Positions 1 through 9,124 of a stretch of DNA of 64,000 nt are shown one piece after another; position 1 is the first letter of the stretch, and each line of letters starts with the position of its first letter. The DNA is from Schistocerca nitens (Eukaryota > Arthropoda > Insecta > Orthoptera > Acrididae). The translations under genes were made by a program, and so were the position numbers. The DNA lies in contig NC_064618.1 of NCBI RefSeq assembly GCF_023898315.1, positions 182,767,548 through 182,831,547 on the forward strand. Reading direction: 5' to 3'. The notes under the pieces were generated by a model, which saw only the letters and a list, made by a program, of their open reading frames with translations, was not told the origin of the DNA and did not search any database.

Positions 1-608
1 CACCAGACCACCCTTTTGTGTTCACATGTTGATCCAACGACATATTCAACTACAATTGTAGCAGGCACGGGACTATCTAGATTCAACCGTCGATCAATGG
101 AAACTTGTCCGCTCTTCGGGTTGCTCATTTTTGCTGCACTAGGTCAATGGTCGTCTCCACAAACGCCGTTATAGAGGTAAACGGCGGCTCGAAATGTGCA
201 GCGCGCCACGAAGCAGTATGGTGGGTGCAGTGTTATGCCATGGGAAACATTCTCCTGCTCTTGAATGGAACTTGGTGGTAGTAATCGCAGACACGCTGAC
301 AGGTGCATCCATTCGTGGTTGATGTCATTCCCGACGGCGATGTCATGTTTCAGCAGTATAATTGTCGGCATCTCGGAGCCAGAACCGTGCTGCGGTGGTT
401 TGAGGAGCATTACAGTAAACTCACGCTGATGTCTCGGCCCCCAAATACACCTGCTGTAAATCCTATGGAAGCACCTGGGTCGCTACTGGGCGCCATCAGC
501 GGGTACGCAAATCAGCGGCCGGCTATTTACGGGAATTACGTGACCGGTGCGCAGATATCTGATGCGAAATACCTCGACAAACCTACCAAGAAACTGTCGG
601 CTCCTTGA
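1..608 (+). pseudogene. Tc1-like transposase relic, cut by the window edge
   Basis: The C-terminal half of a Tc1/mariner-superfamily transposase (cut-and-paste DDE enzyme) can be followed in broken frames. Near 219-260 the translation resembles the family's GGSVMVWG segment. From 303 a frame reads VDVIPDGDVMFQQYN, then WFEEH, then RPPNTPAVNPME, which matches the usual sequence around the second catalytic Asp and the final Glu. The Asp of the normal QQDN motif is Tyr here. 36 residues lie between that position and the Glu of NPME. Frameshifts and stops interrupt the rest. No terminal inverted repeat is visible and the 5' part lies outside the window. This is an old, inactive copy; the assignment to Tc1-like is clear, the subfamily is not. 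Confidence 0.7.
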
Positions 609-862
609 TACACAGAATCAGTGATGTATTTTGTTCCAAAGTCGGACAAACAAGAAATTAAGCAGGCAGCCATAATGTTGAGGCACATCAGTGGATATAA
701 AAATTGTAGCGTCAATTGTAATTTATTAAAACGGTGGATGAAATACGTGTGATCTAAACTGCCAGATTATAGGTCTTATGTATGGGGTCTGAGAGAATCC
801 AATGTCACAATACATTAAGTACCCTACCTAGCATACTTGTTCAAGAGAATTATCTGTGTGTG

Positions 863-1019
863 GTTCAAAATGGTTTAAATGGCTCTCAGCACTACGGAAC
901 TGAACATCTGAGGTCATCAGTCCCCTACAACTTAGAACTACTTAAACCTAACTAACCTAAGGACATCACACACATCCATCCCCGAGGCAGGATTCGAACC
1001 TGCGACCGTAGCGGTCGCG
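863..1019 (-). mobile_element. tRNA-derived SINE (class-II head family), 5'-truncated
   Basis: This is a minus-strand copy of the commonest SINE in the window. The body carries the typical CCTAGAACTTAGAACTAC-like stretch (here slightly diverged) and the B-box complement GGATTCGAACCTGCGAC. The copy stops before the A-box end of the tRNA-like head. It is flanked by an 11-bp direct repeat, ATCTGTGTGTG, at 852-862 and 1020-1030. The right duplicate runs straight into a TG microsatellite. Confidence 0.9.
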
Positions 1020-1020
1020 A

Positions 1021-1066
<46 letters not shown>

Positions 1067-1081
1067 TGTGTCTGTGTGTGC
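1021..1081. repeat. (TG)n microsatellite
   Basis: About 60 bp of nearly pure TG, with CTGTGTC interruptions near its right end. It is continuous with the right target-site duplicate of the adjacent SINE. The left duplicate has only four TG units, so the repeat probably expanded after insertion on one side only. Confidence 0.95.
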
Positions 1082-1525
1082 GTTATTCGCAATATTTTTG
1101 TCTCTTTCTAATATAAATTTGAAATACTGTACCGATTTGTTGTTATTCATAATAAAGTATTCGCCAATCTTGATGGCGCTGTAATATCCCATAACCATTC
1201 ACGTAACGGCATCTGGTGTTAAAATTTATTTACTTGGTACACACTGAGGATGCTCGTCCAGTCTGTTTATGTTGGTTACGTTAGTTTTATCTAAATATCG
1301 GCTCCATTGGTTACCGTAAGTGCCGGGGTATGTGCATTGTGTGTGCACGTCTAGAAGAATTGTGCATGTAAGTTTTTTGTTTCGTAAATGTTTTTTATTT
1401 CATTTATAGTTATACGAACTGTTCTATTTTTGACATATTATCTGACGATGGCATACGCTGAAACGCGTAAATTTGGATGAGTAAAGTCATATTGTATTCA
1501 CTTAACGATTTATTACCTAGCGACC
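1082..1525. other. Unassigned stretch with one hammerhead-like core motif
   Basis: No coding frame is recognisable. The only structure I see is CTGACGA at 1442-1448, a short GGC/GCT stem, then GAAAC at 1460-1464 (listed separately). Confidence 0.6.
1442..1464 (+). other. Hammerhead-like core motif (CTGANGA-stem-GAAA)
   Basis: CTGACGA is followed by a weak three-pair stem and then GAAAC. The spacing fits the conserved core of hammerhead ribozymes, which are known in pseudo-LTRs of Penelope-like retroelements. Helices I and III are not obvious. The motif is short and could be chance; it is listed because the same pattern recurs inside Penelope-like arms at 21.3-21.6 kb and 23.9 kb. Confidence 0.25.
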
Positions 1526-1729
1526 GGCTGGCCTGGGTGGTCGAGCGGTTCTAGGCGCTACAGTCTGGAACCGCGTGACCGCTACGGTCGCAGGTTCGAA
1601 TCCTTCCTCGGACATGGATGTGTGTGGTGTCCTTAGGTTAGTTAGGTTTAAGTAGTTCTACGTTCTAGGGGACTGATGACCTCAGAAGTTAAGTCCCATA
1701 GTGCTCAGAGCCATTTGAACCATTTTTGA
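1526..1729 (+). mobile_element. tRNA-derived SINE (class-II head), full length
   Basis: Full-length plus-strand copy. The head begins GGCTGGCCTGGGTGGTCGAG and has the B box GGTTCGAATCC, with a long variable arm between, like Leu/Ser (class II) tRNAs. The body carries GTCCTTAGGTTAGTTAGG and ends GAGCCATTTGAACCATTTTT. An 11-bp perfect target-site duplication, ACCTAGCGACC, lies at 1515-1525 and 1730-1740. SINEs of this kind use an internal RNA polymerase III promoter and LINE machinery in trans. No protein is encoded. Confidence 0.95.
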
Positions 1730-1740
1730 ACCTAGCGACC

Positions 1741-2365
1741 CACTCAGATATTTACAGACTACGTGTTCAACATGATACATTATGTTTATGTTATCAACAG
1801 ATATTTCGTCAAGATCTATCCTTGACTACGGATCAGAGGTTAGGAATACGTCTGTCAGAAATACGGACCATCAGACACAATATTTTAGTTTTCTGTTAAA
1901 TCTAGCGTGCACCGGAGTTGCAATTTCATTTCCTACGACTACATAGGCCTTTCTATGTGTTACGTCTGCTTCAGCTTATCACTTTCATTCAATCGTGAAA
2001 TGTTCTATATCGGTGTGAAACTTCCACCAACACATGTAGTACAGTCACAAAAATGTTGAATTATTTGAAATGCAACTACAGTTGTAGAAGTCTTTTATCG
2101 ATGAGTCTGAGGCGTGTCGGCTCCTTCGATTGCGGTCTGTAGATCGAATCACTGGTTAGCGGGCTCTGTTGTTACTGCCATGCCCTACGTGATTATTGCC
2201 AGAGTTGTGAATTTATTCTATGTGGGAAGTTAGGATCCGCTGTTAGTGTGGTCTGTATCGCTTGTTGAAACTGTTTGAGCCTGCCCACCTCGGTGTCTCT
2301 TTCTTGAAAATTAACTTAGTTGTGACGATGCTGGCAAAGGGGGTGTTTTACTGTTTGTTTTAAAA
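1741..2365. other. Unassigned stretch
   Basis: I see no recognisable coding frame, repeat or RNA in this 0.6-kb interval. Confidence 0.6.
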
Positions 2366-2528
2366 TACGAGGGTCACTCCAAAAGAAATGCACACTATTT
2401 TTGTAAAAATACAGTTTTAATTCTGCACGTGTGAAAGTTTTACAATGTGTAGATACATCCTTTCCGCTTGTTTTCAAACTTAGTTCAACCTGTTACCGTG
2501 AGTGGCGCCGTCACAGCATGTATTCAAG

Positions 2529-3815
2529 ATGGCTGCTACACGTGACGTTCGTCAGAAGCAACGTGCTGTCATAGAATTCCTGTGCCGTGAAAACGAGACA
2601 GTGGGAAACATCCAAAAGAGGTTGAAAAAGGTGTATGGAGATGCTGTTGTCGATCGCAGTACAGTTAGTCGGTGGGCAAGCAGGTTACGTGATGAAAGCG
2701 AGCACGGCAATATTGAGGTTTGTCCTCGCAGCGGCAGGCCTCGTACTGCGCACACTCCAGACAATGTGCTGAGAGTTAACGAATTGGTGACTGCTGACAG
2801 ACGCATCACAGTGAACGAATTGTCACTCTACGCTGGGATAGGGGAAGGAAGTGTTTGCAGAATACTGAAAGTGTTGGTGTTAAAAAAGGTCTGTGTCAGG
2901 TGGGTTCCCAGGATGTTGACAGTGGCTCACAAAGAAACAAGAAAAACGGTATGCAGCGAACTTTTGGAACAGTACGAGAATGATGGAGATGAATTTCTTG
3001 GAAGAATTGTGACAGCTGATGAAATATGGCTCCATCATTTTTCACCAGAGACGAAGAGGCAATCAATCGAGTGGCATCATGCAAATTCACTGAAGAAAAA
3101 AAATTCAAAACGACACCCTCTGCTGGAAAAGTTATGGCTACAGTGTTTTTCGATTCCGAAGGACTCTTGCTTGTGGACATCATGCCAAGTGGAACCACCA
3201 TAAATTCTGATGCATATGTGATGACACTGAAGAAACTTAAAGCTCGACTGAGTCACGTTCGACCACATCGGCAAAAGCAGGATGTTTTGTTCTTGCACGA
3301 CAGTGCACGGCCACATGTCAGTCAAAAAACCATGGAAGCGATCACAAAACTCGGATGGACAACATTGAAACACCCGCCTTACAGCCCGCATCTCGTGGTC
3401 GTGCGGTAGCGTTCTCGCTTCCCACGCCCGGGTTCCCGGGTTCGATTCCCGGCGGGGTCAGGGATTTTCTCTGCCTCGTGATGGCTGGGTGTTGTGTGCT
3501 GTCCTTAGGTTAGTTAGGTTTAAGTAGTTCTAAGTTCTAGGGGACTTATGACCACAGCAGTTGAGTCCCATAGTGCTCAGAGCCATTTTGAACCCGCCTT
3601 ACAGTCCTGACCAGGCTCCACGTGACTATAATCTCTTTGGTAAACTGAAAGACTCTCTTCGTGGAACGAGGTTTGAAGATGATGACTCCCTTGTGCCCGC
3701 TGACAAATAGTTGCTCCAACAGGTTGGTCCAGAATTTTACCGTGCGGGTACACAGGCGCTGGTTCCAAGACGGCGTAAGGCAGTTGAGAGAGATGGAAAT
3801 TTTGTGGAGAAATGA
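2529..3815 (+). pseudogene. Mariner A transposase, broken (DD34D type)
   Basis: The frame starts MAATRDVRQKQRAVIEF, followed by the mariner helix-turn-helix region, a WVPRML segment, the first catalytic Asp in TADEIW, the second in LFLHDSARPH and the third in APRDYNLF. The spacing between the last two is 34 residues once the SINE is ignored. Defects: a frameshift in the A-rich run near 3092-3105; a SINE inserted between the residues of YSP and D; and a TAG at 3708-3710 where related mariners usually have Trp. The native C terminus GNFVEK and its TGA follow at 3813-3815. The enzyme would have cut and pasted the element at TA sites in the nucleus. It cannot work now. Confidence 0.9.
3385..3591 (+). 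mobile_element. SINE with Gly-tRNA-like head, inserted in mariner A
   Basis: A perfect 13-bp duplication, ACCCGCCTTACAG, flanks this copy at 3372-3384 and 3592-3604. The head reads CTCGTGGTCGTGCGGTAGCG, then TTCTCGCTTCCCACG and the B box GGTTCGATTCC. This resembles tRNA-Gly rather than the class-II head of the other SINEs. The 3' body, from GTCCTTAGGTTAGTTAGG to GAGCCATTTTG, is the same as in the class-II family. The two families therefore look like one body joined to two heads. Confidence 0.92.
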
Positions 3816-3860
3816 AAATATTGTTCCTAAAGGATGTATCTACACACCGTAAAACATGTA

Positions 3861-5199
3861 CGAGGGCAGTTCAATAAGTAATGCAACACATTTTTTTCTG
3901 AAACAGGGGTTGTTTTATTCAGCATTGAAATACACCAGGTTATTCCCCAATCTTTCAGCTACACAACACTATTTTTCAACGTAATCTCCATTCTATGCTA
4001 TGGCCTTACGCCACCTTGAAATGAGGGCCTGTATGCCTGCACGGTACCATTCCACTGGTCGATGTCGGAGCCAACGTCGTACTGCATCAATAACTTCTTC
4101 ATCATAAGCGTAGTGCCTCCCACGGATTGCGTCCTTCATTGGGCCAAATATATGGAAATCCGACGGTGCGAGATCGGGGCTGTAGGGTGCATGAGGAAGA
4201 ACAATCCACTGAAGTTTTGTGAGCTCCTCTCGGGTGCGAAGACTTGTGTGAGGTCTTGCGTTGTCATGAAGAAGGAGAAGTTCGTTCAGATTTTTGTGCC
4301 CACGAACACGCTGAAGTCGTTTCTTCAATTTCTGAAGAGTAGCACAATACACTTCAGAGTTGATCGTTTGACCATGGGGAAGGACATCGAACAGAATAAC
4401 CCCTTCAGCGTCCCAGAAGACTGTAACCATGACTTTACCGGCTGAGGGTATGGCTTTAAACTTTTTATTGGTAGGGGAGTGGGTGTGGCGCCACTCCATT
4501 GATTGCCGTTTTGTTTCAGGTTCGAAGTGATGAACCCATGTTTCATCGCCTGTAACAATCTTTGACAAGAAATTGTCACCCTCAGCCACATGACGAGCAA
4601 GCAATTCCGCACAGATGGTTCTCCTTTGCTCTTTATGGTGTTCGGTTAGACAATGAGGGACCCAGAGGGAACAAACCTTTGAATATCCCAACTGGTGAAC
4701 AATTGTGACAGCACTACCAACAGAGATGTCAAGTTGAGCACTGAGTTGTTTGATGGTGATCCGTCGATCATCTCGAACGAGTGTGTTCGCACGCTCCGCC
4801 ATTGCAGGAGTCACAGCTGTGCACGGCCGGCCCGCACGCGGGAGGTCAGACAGTATTGCTTGACCTTGCGGCGATGATGACACATGCTTTGCCCAACGAC
4901 TCACCGTGCTGTTCTCCACTGCCAGATCACCGTAGACATTCTGCAAGCGCCTATGAATATCTGAAATGCCCTGGTTTCCCGCCAAAAGAAACTCGATCAC
5001 TGCCCGTTGTTTGCAACGCACATCCGTTACAGACGCCATTTTAACAGCTCCGTACAGCGCTGCCACCTGTCGGAAGTCAATGAAACTATACGAGACGAAG
5101 CGGGAATGTTTGAAAATATTCCACAAGAAATTTCCGGTTTTTTCAACCAAAATTGGCCGAGAAAAAAAATGTGTTGCATTACTTATTGAACTACCCTCG
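3861..5199 (-). mobile_element. Mariner element B, apparently complete
   Basis: A 1,339-bp element lies between TA dinucleotides at 3859-3860 and 5200-5201. Its termini, CGAGGGCAGTTCAATAAG at the left and the complement of CGAGGGTAGTTCAATAAG at the right, match over about 37 bp with one difference. It is inserted in the 3' untranslated part of mariner A, in opposite orientation, and contains one uninterrupted transposase frame. The terminal sequences differ from those of mariner A, so these are different mariner families. Confidence 0.95.
3993..5039 (-). CDS. Mariner transposase, full length and uninterrupted (DD34D)
   Basis: 348 residues, the usual mariner length. The open frame extends upstream into the terminal repeat and mariner A, but the Met at 5039 (MASVTDVRCKQRAVIEF) aligns with the start of mariner A's protein, so I chose it. 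Residues about 1-120 hold the two helix-turn-helix units that bind the terminal repeats. WVPHCL is near 126-131. Catalytic Asp residues are D165 (TGDETW), D259 (LLHDNARPH) and D294 (APSDFHIF), giving 34 residues between the last two. YSPDLAP is intact. The protein would excise and reinsert the element at TA sites. With near-perfect ends this copy looks recently active and possibly still able to be mobilised. Expression cannot be judged from sequence. Confidence 0.93.
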   Translation of the reverse strand: MASVTDVRCKQRAVIEFLLAGNQGISDIHRRLQNVYGDLAVENSTVSRWAKHVSSSPQGQAILSDLPRAGRPCTAVTPAMAERANTLVRDDRRITIKQLSAQLDISVGSAVTIVHQLGYSKVCSLWVPHCLTEHHKEQRRTICAELLARHVAEGDNFLSKIVTGDETWVHHFEPETKRQSMEWRHTHSPTNKKFKAIPSAGKVMVTVFWDAEGVILFDVLPHGQTINSEVYCATLQKLKKRLQRVRGHKNLNELLLLHDNARPHTSLRTREELTKLQWIVLPHAPYSPDLAPSDFHIFGPMKDAIRGRHYAYDEEVIDAVRRWLRHRPVEWYRAGIQALISRWRKAIA

Positions 5200-5384
5200 T
5201 AAAATAAAAGATGGACTTTAAAAAAAAATAGTGTGCATTTCTTTTGGAGTGACCCTCGTACCTCCGTTAGCGGAGTTGTTTTCACTGTAGCGTACCTTCT
5301 CCCTTAATAGTCTATCTCCTTGTCAAATGATTCCTAACATTATTAGTGTCACCATCTGTGCAAGCCATTTGAGTGGCATTGCTA

Positions 5385-6068
5385 GCAGCACGACATCACA
5401 AGCGATGCCTCTACTGGGATAATGACCATAGCAGTTGGACCATAGACTACCGGAAAGCTGTGGTCTGATCAGATGAGTCCCGACTGTAGTTGGTAAAAGC
5501 TAACGGTAGGACTCATGTGCAGTGCAGATCCAACGAATCCATGGACGCAAGCTGTCTACAAGGCACTGTGCAAGCTAGTGATGGCTCTGTAAGAGTGTGG
5601 GTTGTGCGTACTTGGACTGGACTGGGTCCTGTGATCCAACTGAATCGATAATTGACTTGAAATGGACATGTTCGGCTACTTGGAGTCCACTTGCATCCAT
5701 TCGTGGACTTAATGTTCTCAAACAATGACGTCACGTCAGCGGACGACAGCAATTCGCCACAGGTTTGAAGAACATTCTAGACGGTTTGAGCGAATGGTTT
5801 GGCCACCCACATCGGTCGACTTGAATCCCATCGAACACTTGTGGAACGTAATACAGAGGACAGTTCGTGCACAACATCCCGCACCGGCAACGCTTTTGCA
5901 ATTATGGACGGCTGTGGAGGAAGCATGAGTAAGCACGAGTCAATATTTCTGCACGGGACTTTCAGCTACTTGTTGAGTCCATGCCACGTCTAGTTGCTGC
6001 ACTTCCCAGGAAAAAAGAAGGTCCGACGCGACATTAGGAGGTATCCCATGACATTTGTCACCTTTTTG
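5385..6068 (+). pseudogene. Tc1-like relic, family D, 5'-truncated
   Basis: Recognisable segments are a degraded SDES motif near 5465-5480, then a frame with RFEEHSRRFERMVWPPTSVDLNPIEHLW at about 5758-5850, the C-terminal catalytic Glu region. The end, GGTATCCCATGACATTTGTCACC, is the terminal repeat shared with copies at 6956-8085, 37941-38232 and 48257-49450. Several frameshifts and stops are present, and the N-terminal third and left terminus are missing. Confidence 0.8.
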
Positions 6069-6955
6069 TATAGCCTATATATTCTGCCCTCTCTCGATAT
6101 TCTGCCCTCTCTCGAGTTCCGATTGTAGATAACCATTTCACCTCCGATGGCATCTCACGCAGCCAAAGTCTATGGCCTGACCACGGCCTGTCAGCGCGGA
6201 AATTTTAAGTGAAATCGCTGGTTATAATAATACGTTATTCGTGATGGAGTCATAATTAGGGATTACGTTACTGGCACCAGTGATGAAGGGTCTGCAGGCG
6301 TGCGGCGTAGTGCCAGCGTTTTGCCTGTCCGGCAGGCAGGGCGTTGGGGAAGCTGCAGCTCCTGACATCCATGGTGCTGTGAGTCCTGGTGCAAGTGTCA
6401 TCCTATCAGCAAGGAAAGGGCGGGGCCGGTCTGTGGCAGCACCTGAATAGACGGCGTTAAACCGTAGTACCCAGTAGGCGAAAATCGAAGGATAATAGGC
6501 GCACTGGCTGGTGGTGATCAGAAACAATAAGGTCTTGATAATGCGACCCACCAGTGACGTAGTCACTGGCAGGAGGAAGTCACCCAGTAGATGACTCAGT
6601 GGTGTGAAGACGCCAAGTTATTTGAATAAGTACTCCAGCTCAGGTGGATAACTACTCCAGTAAATGTCCTTGACAGCCTACGGCAGCATGAGCTTTCATA
6701 TACTGTATTACAAAACATGCTAAAAGTCGGGCTAAAATGTCTCATAGCTGTCGCAACTGCAGCCACTGCCCAGGTGCTCCACATTTGCAACAGCCAGTTG
6801 TGTCTGCCCTTTCAGCTTCTCTAAAGCGACGAACCTGTAATGTAAAGGTGCTGACGTCCACCGTAGCATTTCTACATACCTTCCTCAGCTTTTCATGAAT
6901 ACAACTGGGGGTTCACCTCCCGCAGTAAGGAATTCACTCACAGACTGCTGTCCTA
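6069..6955. other. Unassigned stretch with a short tandem duplication
   Basis: ATATTCTGCCCTCTCTCG occurs twice in tandem near 6076-6113. Open frames up to 114 codons exist on the minus strand (6222-6566) but match nothing I know and have no supporting signals. Confidence 0.55.
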
Positions 6956-8085
6956 CAGTGAGGTGACAAAGAGTCGTGGGATACCTCCTCATATCGTGTT
7001 GGACTTTCTTTTTCTAGGACAGTGCAGCAACGCGACGTGACATGGACTCAACAAGTCGTTGGAAGTCCCCCGCAGACATACTGAGAAATGCTGCTTCCAT
7101 AGCTGTCCATAATTGCGAAAGTGTTGTCAGTGCAAGAAAATGGAAATGAGTGAATGGCGTCAGTGGCCAGGAGTTCCCGCCAAGTGCCAGTCTTATTGTG
7201 TGCGATGCCACATTGGACAACCTGCGCGTCGACGATGGGGATGAAATGATGATGAGGATAAGACAACACCCAGTCCCTAGGAGAGAAAAATCTCCCTCCC
7301 TAGCCGGCTCCCGTGTGTGGCAAGCCAGCGCGCTGACCATGCAGCTAATGGGGCGGACGCCAGTGTAAGGTTTTGTGTACGAACTGATCTCTCGAGTATA
7401 TACCATAAATGGGATTCGTGTTAGTCACTGTGGTTGGCCAAATCATTCGCTCGAATCGTCCAGAATGTTCTTCAAACCAATCACGAATGGTTGGGGCCAG
7501 GTAACACGGCGCATTGTCATCCATAAAAATTCTATATTGTTTCGAAACATGACGTCCATGAATAGCTGCAAATGGTCTCCTAGTAGCCAATCAGAACAGA
7601 GGATCCAGTCCATTCCAGCTTGCTCGGTGCCCTGTTGACAACTTGGGTCCATGGCTTCACAGGGTCCGAGGCACACTCAAAGCCCTCCATTAGATCTTAC
7701 CATACTCATGTGACCTAGTCACGGTTTTCCAGTGGCTGTGCTTGAGGCGATGTCATGATGTTTGCAAAGGCAGTCGCATTGGTCGTCTGCAGCCAATCAA
7801 CGCCAAATCTCGCCGCACTGGACTAACGGATACGCTCGTCGTTCGTTCCACATTGATTTATATGGTTATTTTACGCACTGTTGCTTGCCTGTTAGCATTG
7901 GAAACTCTTTTTCCTAACGATTACCGAAATTGGATTCCCATGCATCTAGCTCGAACTACTATCCGCGTTCAAAGTCTGGTAATCACGTTGGAAATCTTTT
8001 CACGTGAATCATCTAATGACAGCTTCTCCACTACGCTTTTATACCTTGTGTACGCACTTACGTCAGTGTCGGTTATTCTTTAAAC
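6956..8085 (-). pseudogene. Tc1-like relic, family D, with a nested SINE
   Basis: The left end, AGGTGACAAAGAGTCGTGGG, is the 3' terminal repeat of family D. Reading leftward on the minus strand, 7345-7590 gives FMDDNAPCYLAP, RDWFEEHSGRFERMIWP and a damaged NTNPI region. The N-terminal part continues to about 8060 as DNA similar to the 48.3-kb copy (for example the stretch around CCTTGTGTACGC). The right terminal repeat is not found. A SINE interrupts the C-terminal coding region at 7137-7360. The copy is inactive. Confidence 0.8.
7137..7360 (-). mobile_element. tRNA-derived SINE of a separate family, diverged
   Basis: In minus orientation the copy begins GTCCGCCCCATTAGCTGCATGGTCAGCG, an A-box-like tRNA start, but its B box is degraded. 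The body includes GACTGGGTGTTGTCTTATCC and CATCATTTCATCCCCATC. A 9-bp imperfect duplication, CAGTG(C/T)AAG, is at 7128-7136 and 7361-7369. The body shares the GACTGGGTGTTGT phrase with the Gly-headed SINE but is otherwise different. Confidence 0.75.
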
Positions 8086-9122
8086 GTACACAGTGCTGCC
8101 ATCTCTTGAAGTAGGACGCTGTTGGAGTGGGCTGTAGAGGAATGAGTGAGGAAGTGCGACAAATCCACGATTACTACATTAGTAGCTTAAAGAAGTAGGA
8201 AAAATTGGAGGCTTTACTCCCTGCCTTGCCCTCGTAACGTCATAATTTCAAATGGGGAAAAGGTACAAAATTATCATCGTTGACAGAACTCTCAAACATG
8301 CCACGTTGTTTGATATGTGCAGTGATTCATCAAAATTCTGGAAAAATATTCCTCGTTCTATACTGATGAAGTAGGTAGTAGGAAAGAAACAAAATCAAAT
8401 ATTCTGTAGCATAACGAATACGCGAAAGTTCGTTTTTAACGCAGCGGAGAGGACGCATCAAATATACCACGAATTAACAGCGTTGAATAACTAGACATGA
8501 GTTGATAGAAGTAATTCTTGTACACATGCTCCGGTTCAGTGTCATTTCGTGATTTAGAAAGCGGCGTTCTTAAAAACTTTCATTACAACGAATAGGAAAC
8601 GTGATAATGTGGTCCGCACAGCGCCAAACCACAGATTTTGTAATTTATGATCCTACGCTACATTAGATAACACAGCGCTGCACTACGCTACACCTCCATG
8701 TTGGGTGACGTTATGCGGTCCAGTGGCTGTCAGCGTAACGTTGATACAACTATGCTGCAGCCACTATTTATTCCATGAATACTCGACACTGGAGTAGTCG
8801 GCTGTAAAACCTGGACAAGCGTGGAAGACCGAGAGAGGTTAATTAAATTTCACTGCCATGCTACTGCGCTTTGCACATATACTACTGTTTTAAAGTATTG
8901 CACGTCCCTATAGAATCTGGAGAATTTAGGCACAGAATTTCTAAAAATCCATTTCTATTTGAAATTTCAAATACTTATTAAAGAAGGGTAGCCCACATGT
9001 GAGGAGGAACATTATGACGAAGAACAAGATTGTTTCCAATATTTTACTTCCAGGAAATATGTCAACAGAACGAAAATATTTGCACAATGACATGCCATGT
9101 AACTAACAATATCATACTGAAA
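8086..9122. other. Unassigned stretch
   Basis: I see no gene, element terminus or RNA here. Frames are short and broken. Confidence 0.6.
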
Positions 9123-9124
9123 TA

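Larger units (their letters stand above)
2368..5258 (+). mobile_element. Mariner element A, host of a SINE and of mariner B
   Basis: The termini are inverted repeats: the left end starts CGAGGGTCACTCC and the right end is its complement, with 35 bp matching perfectly. TA dinucleotides lie outside at 2366-2367 and 5259-5260, as expected for mariner target duplication. Without the SINE (3385-3591 plus a 13-bp duplication) and mariner B (3861-5199 plus TA), the element would be about 1.3 kb, the normal mariner size. It is therefore the oldest of the three nested elements. Confidence 0.95.

Noticed and set aside
303-608. A stand-alone 101-residue protein
   Set aside because: It is the damaged C terminus of a Tc1-like transposase.
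938-1198. A 86-codon frame rich in Thr-His repeats
   Set aside because: It is the translation of the TG microsatellite and part of a SINE.
1526-1612. tRNA-like heads (here and in the other SINE copies) as functional tRNA genes
   Set aside because: Each head is joined to the common SINE body, most are flanked by target-site duplications, and the acceptor stems and anticodon arms are degraded.
6222-6566. A 114-codon minus-strand frame with a hydrophobic start
   Set aside because: No recognisable domain and no supporting context; the length is within chance for the interval.
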